Shown here piece after piece: positions 43,529 through 51,700 of a stretch of 58,398 nucleotides of DNA. The DNA is from Verrucomicrobiota bacterium. GTDB taxonomy: Bacteria > Verrucomicrobiota > Verrucomicrobiia > Limisphaerales > J093. The position numbers were made by a program, and so were the translations under genes. Every line of letters begins with the position of its first letter. Within the stretch, counting starts at the first letter, position 1. The notes under the pieces are model-generated. The model was not told the DNA's origin, did not search any database, and was given only the letters and a program-made list of their open reading frames with translations. The DNA lies in assembly GCA_016871715.1 (NCBI GenBank), contig VHCO01000018.1, positions 1-58,398 of the forward strand. Reading direction: 5' to 3'.

Positions 43529-44184
43529 GGCGCGTTCCCCTCGATAATCTTGCGGGCGCGCGCGCGCAATCCAGCGGTCTCATCCGCCTCCTTGACCGCG
43601 CGTTCGGCGCTCTCGCGGGCGCGGCCGGAGCGGCCTCCGCCCGACTCCTCGGCCACCTCGTCCTCGAGTTCTTTGAGCATCTGGTCCAGGCTCGGCACCT
43701 GATCGGCCAAGGAGCTCTCGACGCCTTCCATTTCCTTCGAGTGGAGCTTGTCCCAGATCTTGTCCGTGTCCACTTGATCGCCCAGCTTGTCCTCGACCTC
43801 GCCGAGGACGTCGGCCACCTTGTCGGGGTCGATGTGGACGACGGTGTTGATGGCGCCGAGAGCGGCGGCGAATTCTTGATCGGTCTTGGACAACTCGAGC
43901 TTGGTCAGAAGCTGCTCGAAGACCCACTTCTTGGTTTCGAGCTTGGACATCATGACCTCGCTGGCGCGCACCGTCTGCAGGCACCGTTGAGCGGCGCCTT
44001 TCTGGCCGTCGCGCAGGTAATCGCGCGCCTCTTTCCACTTGGCGTCGCGGTCTTTTTTGAGCCGGCCGACGCGGTCCTTGACGGCGTCCACCGCGTTCTC
44101 CGCCTCCCGAAACGCCTTGCGGCGACGCCGTTTGGCTTCGAGCTCGCGGTCTTTCTTGGATTTCAACAGGTCTCCGAGTGCCAT
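43525..44184 (-). CDS. ESCRT-III (Snf7)-like coiled-coil protein
   Basis: This 219-residue, highly charged helical protein follows the ESCRT-III layout. A basic N-terminal helix (KKDRELEAKRRRRKAFREAE) leads to a second long helix containing ARDYLRDGQKGAAQRCLQTV and KLETKKWVFEQLLTKLELSK. Next comes IDPDKVADVLGEVEDKLGDQ, matching the Snf7 stretch around DIDKVDDTMDEI, then an acidic helix SLDQMLKELEDEVAEE in the place of a MIT-interacting motif. It is translationally coupled to the MIT-bearing AAA ATPase. I infer a membrane-binding filament protein. No membrane segment or signal, so cytoplasmic face. Alternative: an unrelated coiled coil. Confidence 0.75.
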   Translation of the reverse strand: MALGDLLKSKKDRELEAKRRRRKAFREAENAVDAVKDRVGRLKKDRDAKWKEARDYLRDGQKGAAQRCLQTVRASEVMMSKLETKKWVFEQLLTKLELSKTDQEFAAALGAINTVVHIDPDKVADVLGEVEDKLGDQVDTDKIWDKLHSKEMEGVESSLADQVPSLDQMLKELEDEVAEESGGGRSGRARESAERAVKEADETAGLRARARKIIEGNAP

Positions 44185-44251
44185 AGGTTCTCCTGGGTTT
44201 GGAGGTTGATTGACTGGGGTGATTGGGTGTGCCCTGATCGGTGAAGCGGCC

Positions 44252-44854
44252 TCAGGCCTGGTCCGCTTCGAGCTGCTTGAGGAAGGCCGCTGTGTTGTCC
44301 GAGAAACCTTCCGCCTTCTCCGCCCCGGCCGTTGCCGGAGCGGGCGCCGCGGCCAACTCCGCCTCTGCCTGCGCGGTCCGCACGCGCAGCGCCTTGAGGC
44401 TCTCCATCGCCTGGTCGGCGCGCTCAGCGGCGTCGATGGCTTCTTCCAGTTGGACCGCCACGGCGTCGATCTGCTCCTCCTGCACGCTGCCGGCTAGGAG
44501 GGCCGCGAGCTCCCGCATTTTGCTCAGCAGCGCATGGGTAGCGTCCATGTTGTTGAGCTGGATCTCGTGCTCGCGCAGCAGGGGTTGGAGCCGCCCGACC
44601 ATGCGCTCGATCTCCCGGCCGAGCATGGTCTTGGCGATGCCCTTCTTGCCGTCGTGCTCGCGCTTGCGATGCAGGATGCGCGTCTCGGCCCGCGTGGCTT
44701 CGTCCCGCAGCGCGCTCAGCCGATCCTCGGCCTCGGTGAGCCGCTGATTCGCCTCGTCCGTTGCCTTCTGCATCCGCTGCAGGTCCGACGGCTCGAGGCC
44801 GATCTTGCTCCGGAGTTTACCGGCCACTTCTCCCAGCACTTCTTTGATGTTCAT
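44252..44854 (-). CDS. Coiled-coil protein, possible second ESCRT-III/PspA-like subunit
   Basis: This 200-residue protein is almost entirely helical. It begins MNIKEVLGEVAGKLRSKIGL, a possible amphipathic membrane-binding helix. Heptad-rich hairpin helices follow: RLTEAEDRLSALRDEATRAE, then a basic turn LHRKREHDGKKG, then EIERMVGRLQPLLREHEIQL. A shorter acidic helix AVAVQLEEAIDAAERADQAM and an Ala/Pro linker with a C-terminal helix (FLKQLEADQ) complete it. The outline resembles PspA/Vipp1/ESCRT-III folds, but no signature proves it. 67 bases before the Snf7-like gene; likely partner or regulator. Confidence 0.65.
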   Translation of the reverse strand: MNIKEVLGEVAGKLRSKIGLEPSDLQRMQKATDEANQRLTEAEDRLSALRDEATRAETRILHRKREHDGKKGIAKTMLGREIERMVGRLQPLLREHEIQLNNMDATHALLSKMRELAALLAGSVQEEQIDAVAVQLEEAIDAAERADQAMESLKALRVRTAQAEAELAAAPAPATAGAEKAEGFSDNTAAFLKQLEADQA

Positions 44855-44886
44855 ACTTGGTATAGGATTTCGCGAGTTCCGCACGT

Positions 44887-45732
44887 TCAGATTTCCAACT
44901 TGAGCGCGTAGCTCATCACGGCAACGTTGTAGAGGAAGGCCAGCCCCACCAGCCCAAGAAACGCCAGCGCGATGAACCAGCTCCCCAAGCCGCCTCCCAA
45001 CAGGAGAAAAGCGAGCACGCCGTCCACCACCGTGTAGATAGCCAGAGCCCACGCGTTGGCACGATTGGACTCGCGGCGGACGGTGGCGCGGATGAAGCCG
45101 ATCGTGAACACGGGCAAGAGCAGTACCGCCAACGCCCAACCGAGAAACCGCTGCGCCGGGCCGAACCCTTCGCCGCCAGCCACCGCCCCCGGGACTGACA
45201 GCAGGCCCGGTTCGAGTTGCTTCACGTACCTCTGGTCGAGCAGAAGATCCCCGCTGCGCACGTCGGCCAAAGAGAGCTCGAGCTCCAGCCGGGCGCCTTC
45301 GGGATAGGACTCGAACACATCCACCTGCCCGAAGATGACCCCAGCGACCCCGCGGCCCCGCGCGCGCGTCAGCGCCAACCCGATGCTCCCCACGGGCGTA
45401 ACCCTCAGGCGGAGCGACCTCTGGATCTTCTCCTCGAGGCTGGCATCCCGCAGGTCCAGCACCCCCGACTCGAGAATCAACGCCCGCAACCGGTCGGTGA
45501 GGTAGTCCGTGGGATCGTTCGCCAGGTGCAGCAGGACAGCCGAATGCAGCGGGCCGCGCGCCTTCCGCAGGTCCTCGACGATCTGCGGCAGAAGTTGGTC
45601 GGCAACTTCGCGGCGACGTTGACTCACCTGGGGCTTGGCCGGCCCGAAATGGGTCCAGGCTTGATGGGCCATGTAGGCCATCAACGCCACGGTGCCCACC
45701 AAGGTCAGCAGACCCCAGAAGAGCTTGGACAT
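44887..45732 (-). CDS. Multi-pass membrane protein leading the ESCRT-like operon
   Basis: This 281-residue protein has one N-terminal membrane helix (about 5-22), a soluble domain (about 28-190) and three C-terminal helices (about 195-215, 228-247, 251-275). The soluble domain includes GRGVAGVIFGQVDVFESYPE and LSLADVRSGDLLLDQRYVKQ, a pattern like TolB-N/LpoB-type periplasmic domains (a beta sheet with a dxxtGxxl strand). An anchor or envelope-stress sensor for the downstream coiled-coil proteins is a reasonable inference. Start uncertain: ATG 45732 or 45741, or GTG 45759. It lies 32 bases before the next gene. Confidence 0.7.
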   Translation of the reverse strand: MSKLFWGLLTLVGTVALMAYMAHQAWTHFGPAKPQVSQRRREVADQLLPQIVEDLRKARGPLHSAVLLHLANDPTDYLTDRLRALILESGVLDLRDASLEEKIQRSLRLRVTPVGSIGLALTRARGRGVAGVIFGQVDVFESYPEGARLELELSLADVRSGDLLLDQRYVKQLEPGLLSVPGAVAGGEGFGPAQRFLGWALAVLLLPVFTIGFIRATVRRESNRANAWALAIYTVVDGVLAFLLLGGGLGSWFIALAFLGLVGLAFLYNVAVMSYALKLEI

Positions 45733-46055
45733 GCGGCACATATTCAAGAGACTTTTCACCCAGTCAATCGTTTTGCGGCCCGCGCCGGCGTGAGCCGAAC
45801 CGCCGACTCCGCCCGCACCCGCTTTCCCTCGATTACCCCCAGACGCAGCTTTTCATTCATGACCCTTGCTCCTTGTTGCGTTTCCCCCCCCGAGGCAGGC
45901 CCACCGGCACAAGGCGGCAGGCGCGTGAATGCGAACGAGGTTCTTGCCGTAGACAACCTCGGCCGGCGGCGGCTGACTTCTCCCGCTGTGGCGCCCGTGT
46001 GGGTGCGGCGGGGCGGCGCTGGTCGTCCGGCTGAAACAGAGCGGACCTCTCGATC

Positions 46056-49000
46056 ATGAGCATGAAACAGTACTCGCGCAGAATGGCGCCCCCAGTGCGG
46101 GCGCGCGCGGCGGCGCTGGTAGCCGCCCTGGGCATCGGTGCGACGGTGGCCCGCCTCGCCGCCGAGACGGCCTACCCAATCGTCGAGACCCGATCCAGCT
46201 ACGCCGCCCCGCGGCATGCAGGCGAAACCCGCCTCGGCAGCCTGGGATCGATCAACCAATACCCGCAACAGACCCTCGTTACGCTCGAACCTGGCTGGGG
46301 CCATGTCGACGGTGCGCCGCGCGGCTATCTTCGCTTCCGCTGGCAGTTCCGCTCGGCCGACCTCGAGGAGTTTGCCGGCTTCTTTGCCACGTTGGGCCGG
46401 ATCGGCATCGATACCGTGCAGCCTGACGGCACGCTGGGTCCGACGCTGGATCTCCGCGCCGACTCGACCCTGGATCTGGACGACCTCAGCGCGCTCGGCG
46501 GCGAGGCCCTCTCGGTCGAGGCCCTCCGCATCGTCCTGCGCGGAGACGGCCGCGACCAAGACCTCATCGTGAGGTTTGAACTCGAGGACGGTCTCGGCCG
46601 CAAAGGCGCCTTCCGCAGCGCCCTGAGCCTGCGGGGAACGCAGCCTCGCACGCTCGACATCCCGCTCGGCAGTTTCCCAGCCTCGATCGACCGAACGATG
46701 GTCAAGCTGGTGGCGGTCGTGATCGAGCGGTTGCATGCCTTCGACCAAATCCGCAACCCGGATGCAGGCGGCTTTGACCTGCTCGAACTGGCCTGGGTGG
46801 ACCAGGATGCACCCGCGCGCGGGGTGGACGCCCTGCTGGGCCGGTCAGACCGCGAGTTCGTGCTCGAGTTGGCCCGGGCCGATTTCGAAGCCCTCTGGCG
46901 CCTCGCGGACACGGCCACCGGGGCGTCACTGGACCGAACCCTGTTCCGGGACTTGATCCACTGGGGCGCGACCGGCTGGTTGATGGCGTCGCTGAAGCCG
47001 GCGGTGGACCTTGGATGGATCCCGCTCGCGGAAGCCGAGGAACGCGCGCTGCGCATCCTACGGTTCTTGGATCAGGATGGGCGGTGGGGAGATGGCGCGG
47101 CGGGCTTCGTTGGAAATAGCCGGGGTGTGGCCTATCGCTTCGGCGGCATCGATCCCTCGGGCTTGCACGGATCGCTCACCGGCACCCGCAAGATCGACGG
47201 GCACCGCGTGAACGCCGTCGAGGCGAGTGTCATCGACACCGCGCTCCTACACCTGGGCATCCTGACTGCGGCCGCGGCGTTCGACGGCGATTCGGATTCT
47301 CAACGGGAAATCCGGCAGCGCGCCAACGCCGTGCTCAACCGCACGCGATGGCCCGAATTGCTCGATCCGGTCACGGGCCAACTCTACCTGGCCTGGAAGC
47401 CTGCGCGGCAGACCGAGGGACCCTTCTTCGCTACCCCGGCAGCCTTTGGCGGTTACTGGGCTAGCCACGACGCGGCGGGAATGCGGCCTCTGACGATCGA
47501 TTACGCCACCAGCGAAGGGTACATGGCCGCGTTGCTCGCGGTCGGGAGTCAGGCGCACCCCGTATCCGCATCCGCGTGGTACAAGATGATCCGAGCTGTG
47601 GTTGCGCCCGCGGGTGAGCCGGTCGTGCTGACGTGGCCCGGGCCATGGTTCACTTATGCCTTCCTGACAGCGACCTATCTGGCGCCCGATCTGGGGCCAG
47701 ACCGGGGCGCCGAATGGGGTTCCCTGTCCGTTGACTGGCGGGCGAACACAGCCGCGGCGCTCCGGGGTCTGCAAGCCCTCGGCCCGAGCGACCGATTGCT
47801 GCTGCCGGACGCCTGCGAACTGCCCGACACCACGTACGTCGCCCAAGGTCTTCCGGGACTCGCCGTTGACCCGATGGCACATTTCACAGGGACAGTCACC
47901 CCCTACTCTTACCAGATGGCCATTGGCCTGGGAGAAGACGTGGCTGCCCCGGCGATCGCGGAGCTGCGGCGGTTGCTGCGGCAGTTCGCGGACCTGTGGG
48001 ACCCTTGGCTGGGTGTGCTCGATGCCGCACACCCGGACCTGGGCAGTTTCGACACCACGGCGCCCGTGCTGCGCCGTGCGGGGCCGTGGGTCCAGAACCA
48101 AAAATGGCCGCTGAACGCCGGTGCCGCCTTGCTGGCCCAGATGAATTACCTCAGCGACGGCGTCATTTGGAAGACGGCCGCCCAACACCCCGTCATGCAA
48201 CGCGCCCTCGATGCCATCTACCGCGATGCTGCGTCTCCGTCGCGCCAGATCATCCTACTCCGTCCGTGGGGCCATGACGCGTGGAGCGCGGCGGCTGGTC
48301 CGCTTTTATTGGCCGTTCCGGATCATTATGCGGAGGTCATCCACCTGTTCGCGCCCGACGGCGCGGAACTCGATCCGATCACCTATGAACAGATCGGTGA
48401 ACTCCTGCAGGCCAACAGCCTTTCCGTCGAGCGCTCAGGCGGGCCCGCCGGGCTCAGGGACGCTGCCGTCCTGCCCGATGGCACCATCGCGGTGCTCATC
48501 GCCGGGCCCGGTCAAGACGCGATCCTCAAGCTTGCTGCCGACCGATCCCTGAGCTTGCTGGCGACCGGCTTCGAGGTCAGCGCGCGCGGGGACGATACCG
48601 GCCACACTCGGATGGCCGCAGGGGGCAATCCTGGTCACTTGGTCGTCAGTTCTCAGTGGCCGATCGGGGTGGCGGTCCTGAACCTCGAGGGGGTGCTGCA
48701 ACGCACCATCGGACTCCCGCAGCGGCCTGCCGGGTTGGCGTTCGCCTCGAGCGACAACCGGTTGTATGTCCTCTACCCTGACGGAGAAGTGGTCGTCCTA
48801 CCCGCTGGACTCGACCCAACCGCTGCTCCTGCCAAACTGGCGCAGCTCCCGGTGGGCGGGCGCGACTTGGCGTATGCATCGGAGTGGCGCGTGAGCCAAC
48901 CGTCGCTCGTGGCCGCCGGCGCTGACGGCAGGCTGTATCAAATCGTCCTGGGCTCAGGTGAGGTCAGACTTCTCGAAGGGGAGGGTCTCGCGGGCGTTGT

Positions 49001-49289
49001 GGGCATCGACGTGCGCGGCGACCGCGCGGTGTTGGCCCAGGACGAATGGGCCATCCTCGACATTGCCCCGAGCCAGCGCCTGGCCCGCTTGTGGTCGCCC
49101 CAGTGGCGTGACGGCACCTTCCGTTGCTGGATCGATGCCCCAACCGGCGCCGCGCTCGTCCCCGAGGCCTCGGTGGACCTCAAATCCTGGACGCCTGCCG
49201 GGCAGATCGTCCCGCAGAGCCCGTGGTTGCGACTCGAAGATTCCGCCGTGGCTGGGCCCGCGCGCTTCTACCGCGTTCGCCTCGAGTAG
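46056..49289 (+). CDS. Large exported glycoamylase-like protein with C-terminal propeller
   Basis: This 1077-residue protein has a signal peptide (MKQYSRRMAPPVRARAAALVA), a beta-rich N-terminal region to about 250 and a helical region. A glycoamylase-like (alpha/alpha-toroid) domain at about 300-640 has AFGGYWASHDAAGMRPLTID, YATSEGYMAALLAVG and WPGPWFTYAF. The last 300 residues form propeller-like repeats (DAAVLPDGTIAVLIAGPG, LVVSSQWPIGVAVLNLEG) and end in a short beta domain (FYRVRL). It probably acts on beta- or alpha-glucans outside the cell. Divergent from the ESCRT-like operon across 320 bases in which I see nothing else. Confidence 0.72.
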   Translation: MSMKQYSRRMAPPVRARAAALVAALGIGATVARLAAETAYPIVETRSSYAAPRHAGETRLGSLGSINQYPQQTLVTLEPGWGHVDGAPRGYLRFRWQFRSADLEEFAGFFATLGRIGIDTVQPDGTLGPTLDLRADSTLDLDDLSALGGEALSVEALRIVLRGDGRDQDLIVRFELEDGLGRKGAFRSALSLRGTQPRTLDIPLGSFPASIDRTMVKLVAVVIERLHAFDQIRNPDAGGFDLLELAWVDQDAPARGVDALLGRSDREFVLELARADFEALWRLADTATGASLDRTLFRDLIHWGATGWLMASLKPAVDLGWIPLAEAEERALRILRFLDQDGRWGDGAAGFVGNSRGVAYRFGGIDPSGLHGSLTGTRKIDGHRVNAVEASVIDTALLHLGILTAAAAFDGDSDSQREIRQRANAVLNRTRWPELLDPVTGQLYLAWKPARQTEGPFFATPAAFGGYWASHDAAGMRPLTIDYATSEGYMAALLAVGSQAHPVSASAWYKMIRAVVAPAGEPVVLTWPGPWFTYAFLTATYLAPDLGPDRGAEWGSLSVDWRANTAAALRGLQALGPSDRLLLPDACELPDTTYVAQGLPGLAVDPMAHFTGTVTPYSYQMAIGLGEDVAAPAIAELRRLLRQFADLWDPWLGVLDAAHPDLGSFDTTAPVLRRAGPWVQNQKWPLNAGAALLAQMNYLSDGVIWKTAAQHPVMQRALDAIYRDAASPSRQIILLRPWGHDAWSAAAGPLLLAVPDHYAEVIHLFAPDGAELDPITYEQIGELLQANSLSVERSGGPAGLRDAAVLPDGTIAVLIAGPGQDAILKLAADRSLSLLATGFEVSARGDDTGHTRMAAGGNPGHLVVSSQWPIGVAVLNLEGVLQRTIGLPQRPAGLAFASSDNRLYVLYPDGEVVVLPAGLDPTAAPAKLAQLPVGGRDLAYASEWRVSQPSLVAAGADGRLYQIVLGSGEVRLLEGEGLAGVVGIDVRGDRAVLAQDEWAILDIAPSQRLARLWSPQWRDGTFRCWIDAPTGAALVPEASVDLKSWTPAGQIVPQSPWLRLEDSAVAGPARFYRVRLE

Positions 49290-49310
49290 CCACCGTGACG
49301 AGGAACCCGC

Positions 49311-49338
49311 GCCGGCAGGGGCAGAGGCCCCTGCCGGC
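49311..49338. terminator. Strong hairpin between convergent genes
   Basis: GCCGGCAGGGGC (49311-49322), loop AGAG, GCCCCTGCCGGC (49327-49338): a perfect 12-base stem, 22 bases after the glycoamylase-like stop and before the 3' end of the convergent transglutaminase-like gene (49450). Its position fits a bidirectional terminator, but there is no T tract on either side, so it could instead be a spacer palindrome. Confidence 0.55.
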
Positions 49339-49449
49339 GGTCCGGCGAGAAGCCAGAATGCACCGGTCCCGCGACGACGACTACGAACCAGGCGTTGCCG
49401 AATGCCCGTTTCCCTGTCGGAGACCGGTGAGACTACAACGGGAGATCAA

Positions 49450-50679
49450 TCACTCCGCATACATCGCTGTCTTAGCCTTCTGGAAGGTGGCGCCCGGCGG
49501 GTCTCGACTGGTGGCGGCTTGCGTGATCTCGACGGTCGAAACCGGGCCTTCCACGCCAAAGGCATTGACCGTCTTTGCTTCCAGCCGATTGATGCCGGGG
49601 CGAAGTCCCCAATGCAGCGTGTCGCCGGTGGAAGTCCAAGGGCCGCCATCCCGGCGCACACGGTATTCCTTGAAGTTCGGTGTCAGGGTCCGGAGCGTGA
49701 CGCGGAGTTGGTCGTGTTCCGGCGCCAGACTCACCGCCGCCTGTCCAATCGGGAAGTACAGGTCCGTCTCTGGATGGGCGGGCATGGGGCGGGTATGCCA
49801 GCGGGTGCCTTCGCAAAGCCGGTCTTTCACGATCACCATCCGGCCGTAGTCGAAGCCGGTGTCCATCGTGTCCGTGTTCGGGATGTAAGCGGTGAAGCCG
49901 TACTTGTCGAGCTCGTCCACGGGCACCGTCAGATCGCCGAACCCAGCGAACCGCCCCAGGAAGATCGGCAGGTCCGCCTTCCGGTGTTTCTTCCGCTCCT
50001 TGCCGACGACGAAGACCAGGTCCCGGCCATCCCGATAGAACCATTCCTGTCGAATCTCGTAGGCGTTGAGGGGAACGCCGTCCTTCTCGATGAACATCTT
50101 CGCCGTGGGATCCATCATAATCCACTTGCGATACTGGTTGGACCAAATCTCCGTGGTGGAATGCTCGGTGGAGCCGCCCCCGGGCTTGTCCTGGTGCCGG
50201 CGCAAGGCGAGCGGCCGGTCAACCCACCCCAGGCTCGCGGCCGCCGAAACGAAGAGCTGCGCGTACTGGGTACAGAAAAACGCCGCGCCGTTTTCAATGC
50301 CCTCGAGAATCTCGATCGCGCCCTTCGCCTCGACGGTGGGGCGGCCGAACCGCTTGAAGCGGCCGTGGACCCAGTCCAGCAACAATACCTGCCGGTCGAA
50401 TTCATCCCGGCCCGGCGCCACCACTGCGTCGAGTTGGTAGCGCTGGCGCAATTCCCGGAGCTTGGGATTGTCCGCGGAGTCGAACCGGAAGCGTTGGGTG
50501 TACTCGCTCTCGACGAACGGGAGCGCGTCCAGCTTGGTGACGGTCGCGGCGCCTCTGGCCATTTCGAACGTGGCGCCTTCCTTCAATGGCGCGGCATCGA
50601 TCTGCGCCAGGACTGCCACCGTAAGGACCAAGAGCGAGATTGCGCGACCGTTCCTGAGAATCTTCTGAAATACGATCAT
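49450..50679 (-). CDS. Exported transglutaminase-like protein
   Basis: This 409-residue protein has a signal peptide (MIVFQKILRNGRAISLLVLT). A transglutaminase-like cysteine-peptidase core carries Cys136 in NGAAFFCTQYAQLFVSAA, His173 in STEHSTTEIWS and Asp190 in KWIMMDPTAKM, giving a complete Cys-His-Asp triad. The C-terminal part is beta-rich (HDQLRVTLRTLTPNFKEYRV), Ig/Fn3-like. Such proteins cleave or cross-link peptides at the cell surface. The start is ATG 50679; an upstream in-frame ATG-like start at 50721 adds a Cys-rich stretch of unlikely type. Confidence 0.82.
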   Translation of the reverse strand: MIVFQKILRNGRAISLLVLTVAVLAQIDAAPLKEGATFEMARGAATVTKLDALPFVESEYTQRFRFDSADNPKLRELRQRYQLDAVVAPGRDEFDRQVLLLDWVHGRFKRFGRPTVEAKGAIEILEGIENGAAFFCTQYAQLFVSAAASLGWVDRPLALRRHQDKPGGGSTEHSTTEIWSNQYRKWIMMDPTAKMFIEKDGVPLNAYEIRQEWFYRDGRDLVFVVGKERKKHRKADLPIFLGRFAGFGDLTVPVDELDKYGFTAYIPNTDTMDTGFDYGRMVIVKDRLCEGTRWHTRPMPAHPETDLYFPIGQAAVSLAPEHDQLRVTLRTLTPNFKEYRVRRDGGPWTSTGDTLHWGLRPGINRLEAKTVNAFGVEGPVSTVEITQAATSRDPPGATFQKAKTAMYAE

Positions 50680-50793
50680 GCACTCGCAGGATGGATTTAT
50701 GGGGCAAATCAAGCAAGCCAAGTCAAAGCGATCGGGCGGTGAGGCTCTGGAGTCGCATTGTGAATTGCCTTTGATGGATGGCGTCCAACGACC

Positions 50794-51678
50794 ATGAAAG
50801 CTTCCGCCCCACCACTGGTGGCCAGTCTACCCCGGCCAAGCAGCCTCGTCCGCCCCATGGCCTGTTGCCTTCTGGCACTGATCTGTTGGGCGCTTCAATT
50901 AGAGGCTGCCCCGCGACGCATCTACATCCTTACCGATCTGGAAGGGGCCAGCGGTGTTTATCAATTTGCCCAGACCCGCGAGCCCGGCACTCCGCTCGGT
51001 GAAAAGGCCAAGGAATATCTGATGGGCGATATTGCCGCCGTAGTGCGCGGCTTACGATCGGCCGGAGTAACCGAAATCCTGGTCCTGGACGGCCATGGCT
51101 CGCAGGCCTTCGTTCCCCACCTGATGGAACCGGGTGCCAAATACATCACCGGCAAGCCGCGCCCCGGCCCGCCGCTCTACGGACTGGATGACTCCTTTGC
51201 GGGGCTGATTCAACTGGGTGCGCACGCCATGATGGGCACTCCCGATGGCGTGCTTCACCACACCCAATCCTCCCGCGGCGAGAACCGGTATTGGTACAAC
51301 GGCGTCGAATCCGGTGAGCTCGCTCAATGCGCCGCGGTTGCTGGGCACTACGGGGTGCCAACGATCATGGTGACGGGGGACGAAGCAACCTGTCGGGAGG
51401 CCGACAAATTCTTCGGCACCAATTGTGTGACCGTAGCCGTCAAGCGAGGCATTTCGCGCGAAGCGGCGGTGCTGTATCCGTTCGATGAAACGCGCCGATC
51501 CCTTTACGAGGGTGCCCAACGAGCGGTGGCCGCCATTCCGCATTGCCAGCCCTACAAACTTTCGCTACCCATCCAGGCCCGAAAGGAGCACCTGGTGTTC
51601 GATTCTCCCACCGCTCCCGGCCGCAAGGTCAGCAAAGAGGGCATCATTGAGGATGTCACGAAGCTGCTGGAGTTCTGA
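50794..51678 (+). CDS. Exported M55-family D-aminopeptidase (DppA-like)
   Basis: This 294-residue protein has an N-terminal signal (MACCLLALICWALQLEA within a longer basic region) and the DppA fold: RIYILTDLEGASGVYQF (metal Asp/Glu), ILVLDGHGSQAF (His), GAHAMMGTPDGVLHHTQSS and GVPTIMVTGDEATCREA. The family hydrolyses D-amino acid peptides such as D-Ala-D-Ala using two zinc ions. Export is unusual, because B. subtilis DppA is cytoplasmic. It precedes the beta-helix gene by 22 bases in the same direction. Confidence 0.87.
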   Translation: MKASAPPLVASLPRPSSLVRPMACCLLALICWALQLEAAPRRIYILTDLEGASGVYQFAQTREPGTPLGEKAKEYLMGDIAAVVRGLRSAGVTEILVLDGHGSQAFVPHLMEPGAKYITGKPRPGPPLYGLDDSFAGLIQLGAHAMMGTPDGVLHHTQSSRGENRYWYNGVESGELAQCAAVAGHYGVPTIMVTGDEATCREADKFFGTNCVTVAVKRGISREAAVLYPFDETRRSLYEGAQRAVAAIPHCQPYKLSLPIQARKEHLVFDSPTAPGRKVSKEGIIEDVTKLLEF

Positions 51679-51700
51679 CCTGCGACGATACAATCTCCCA

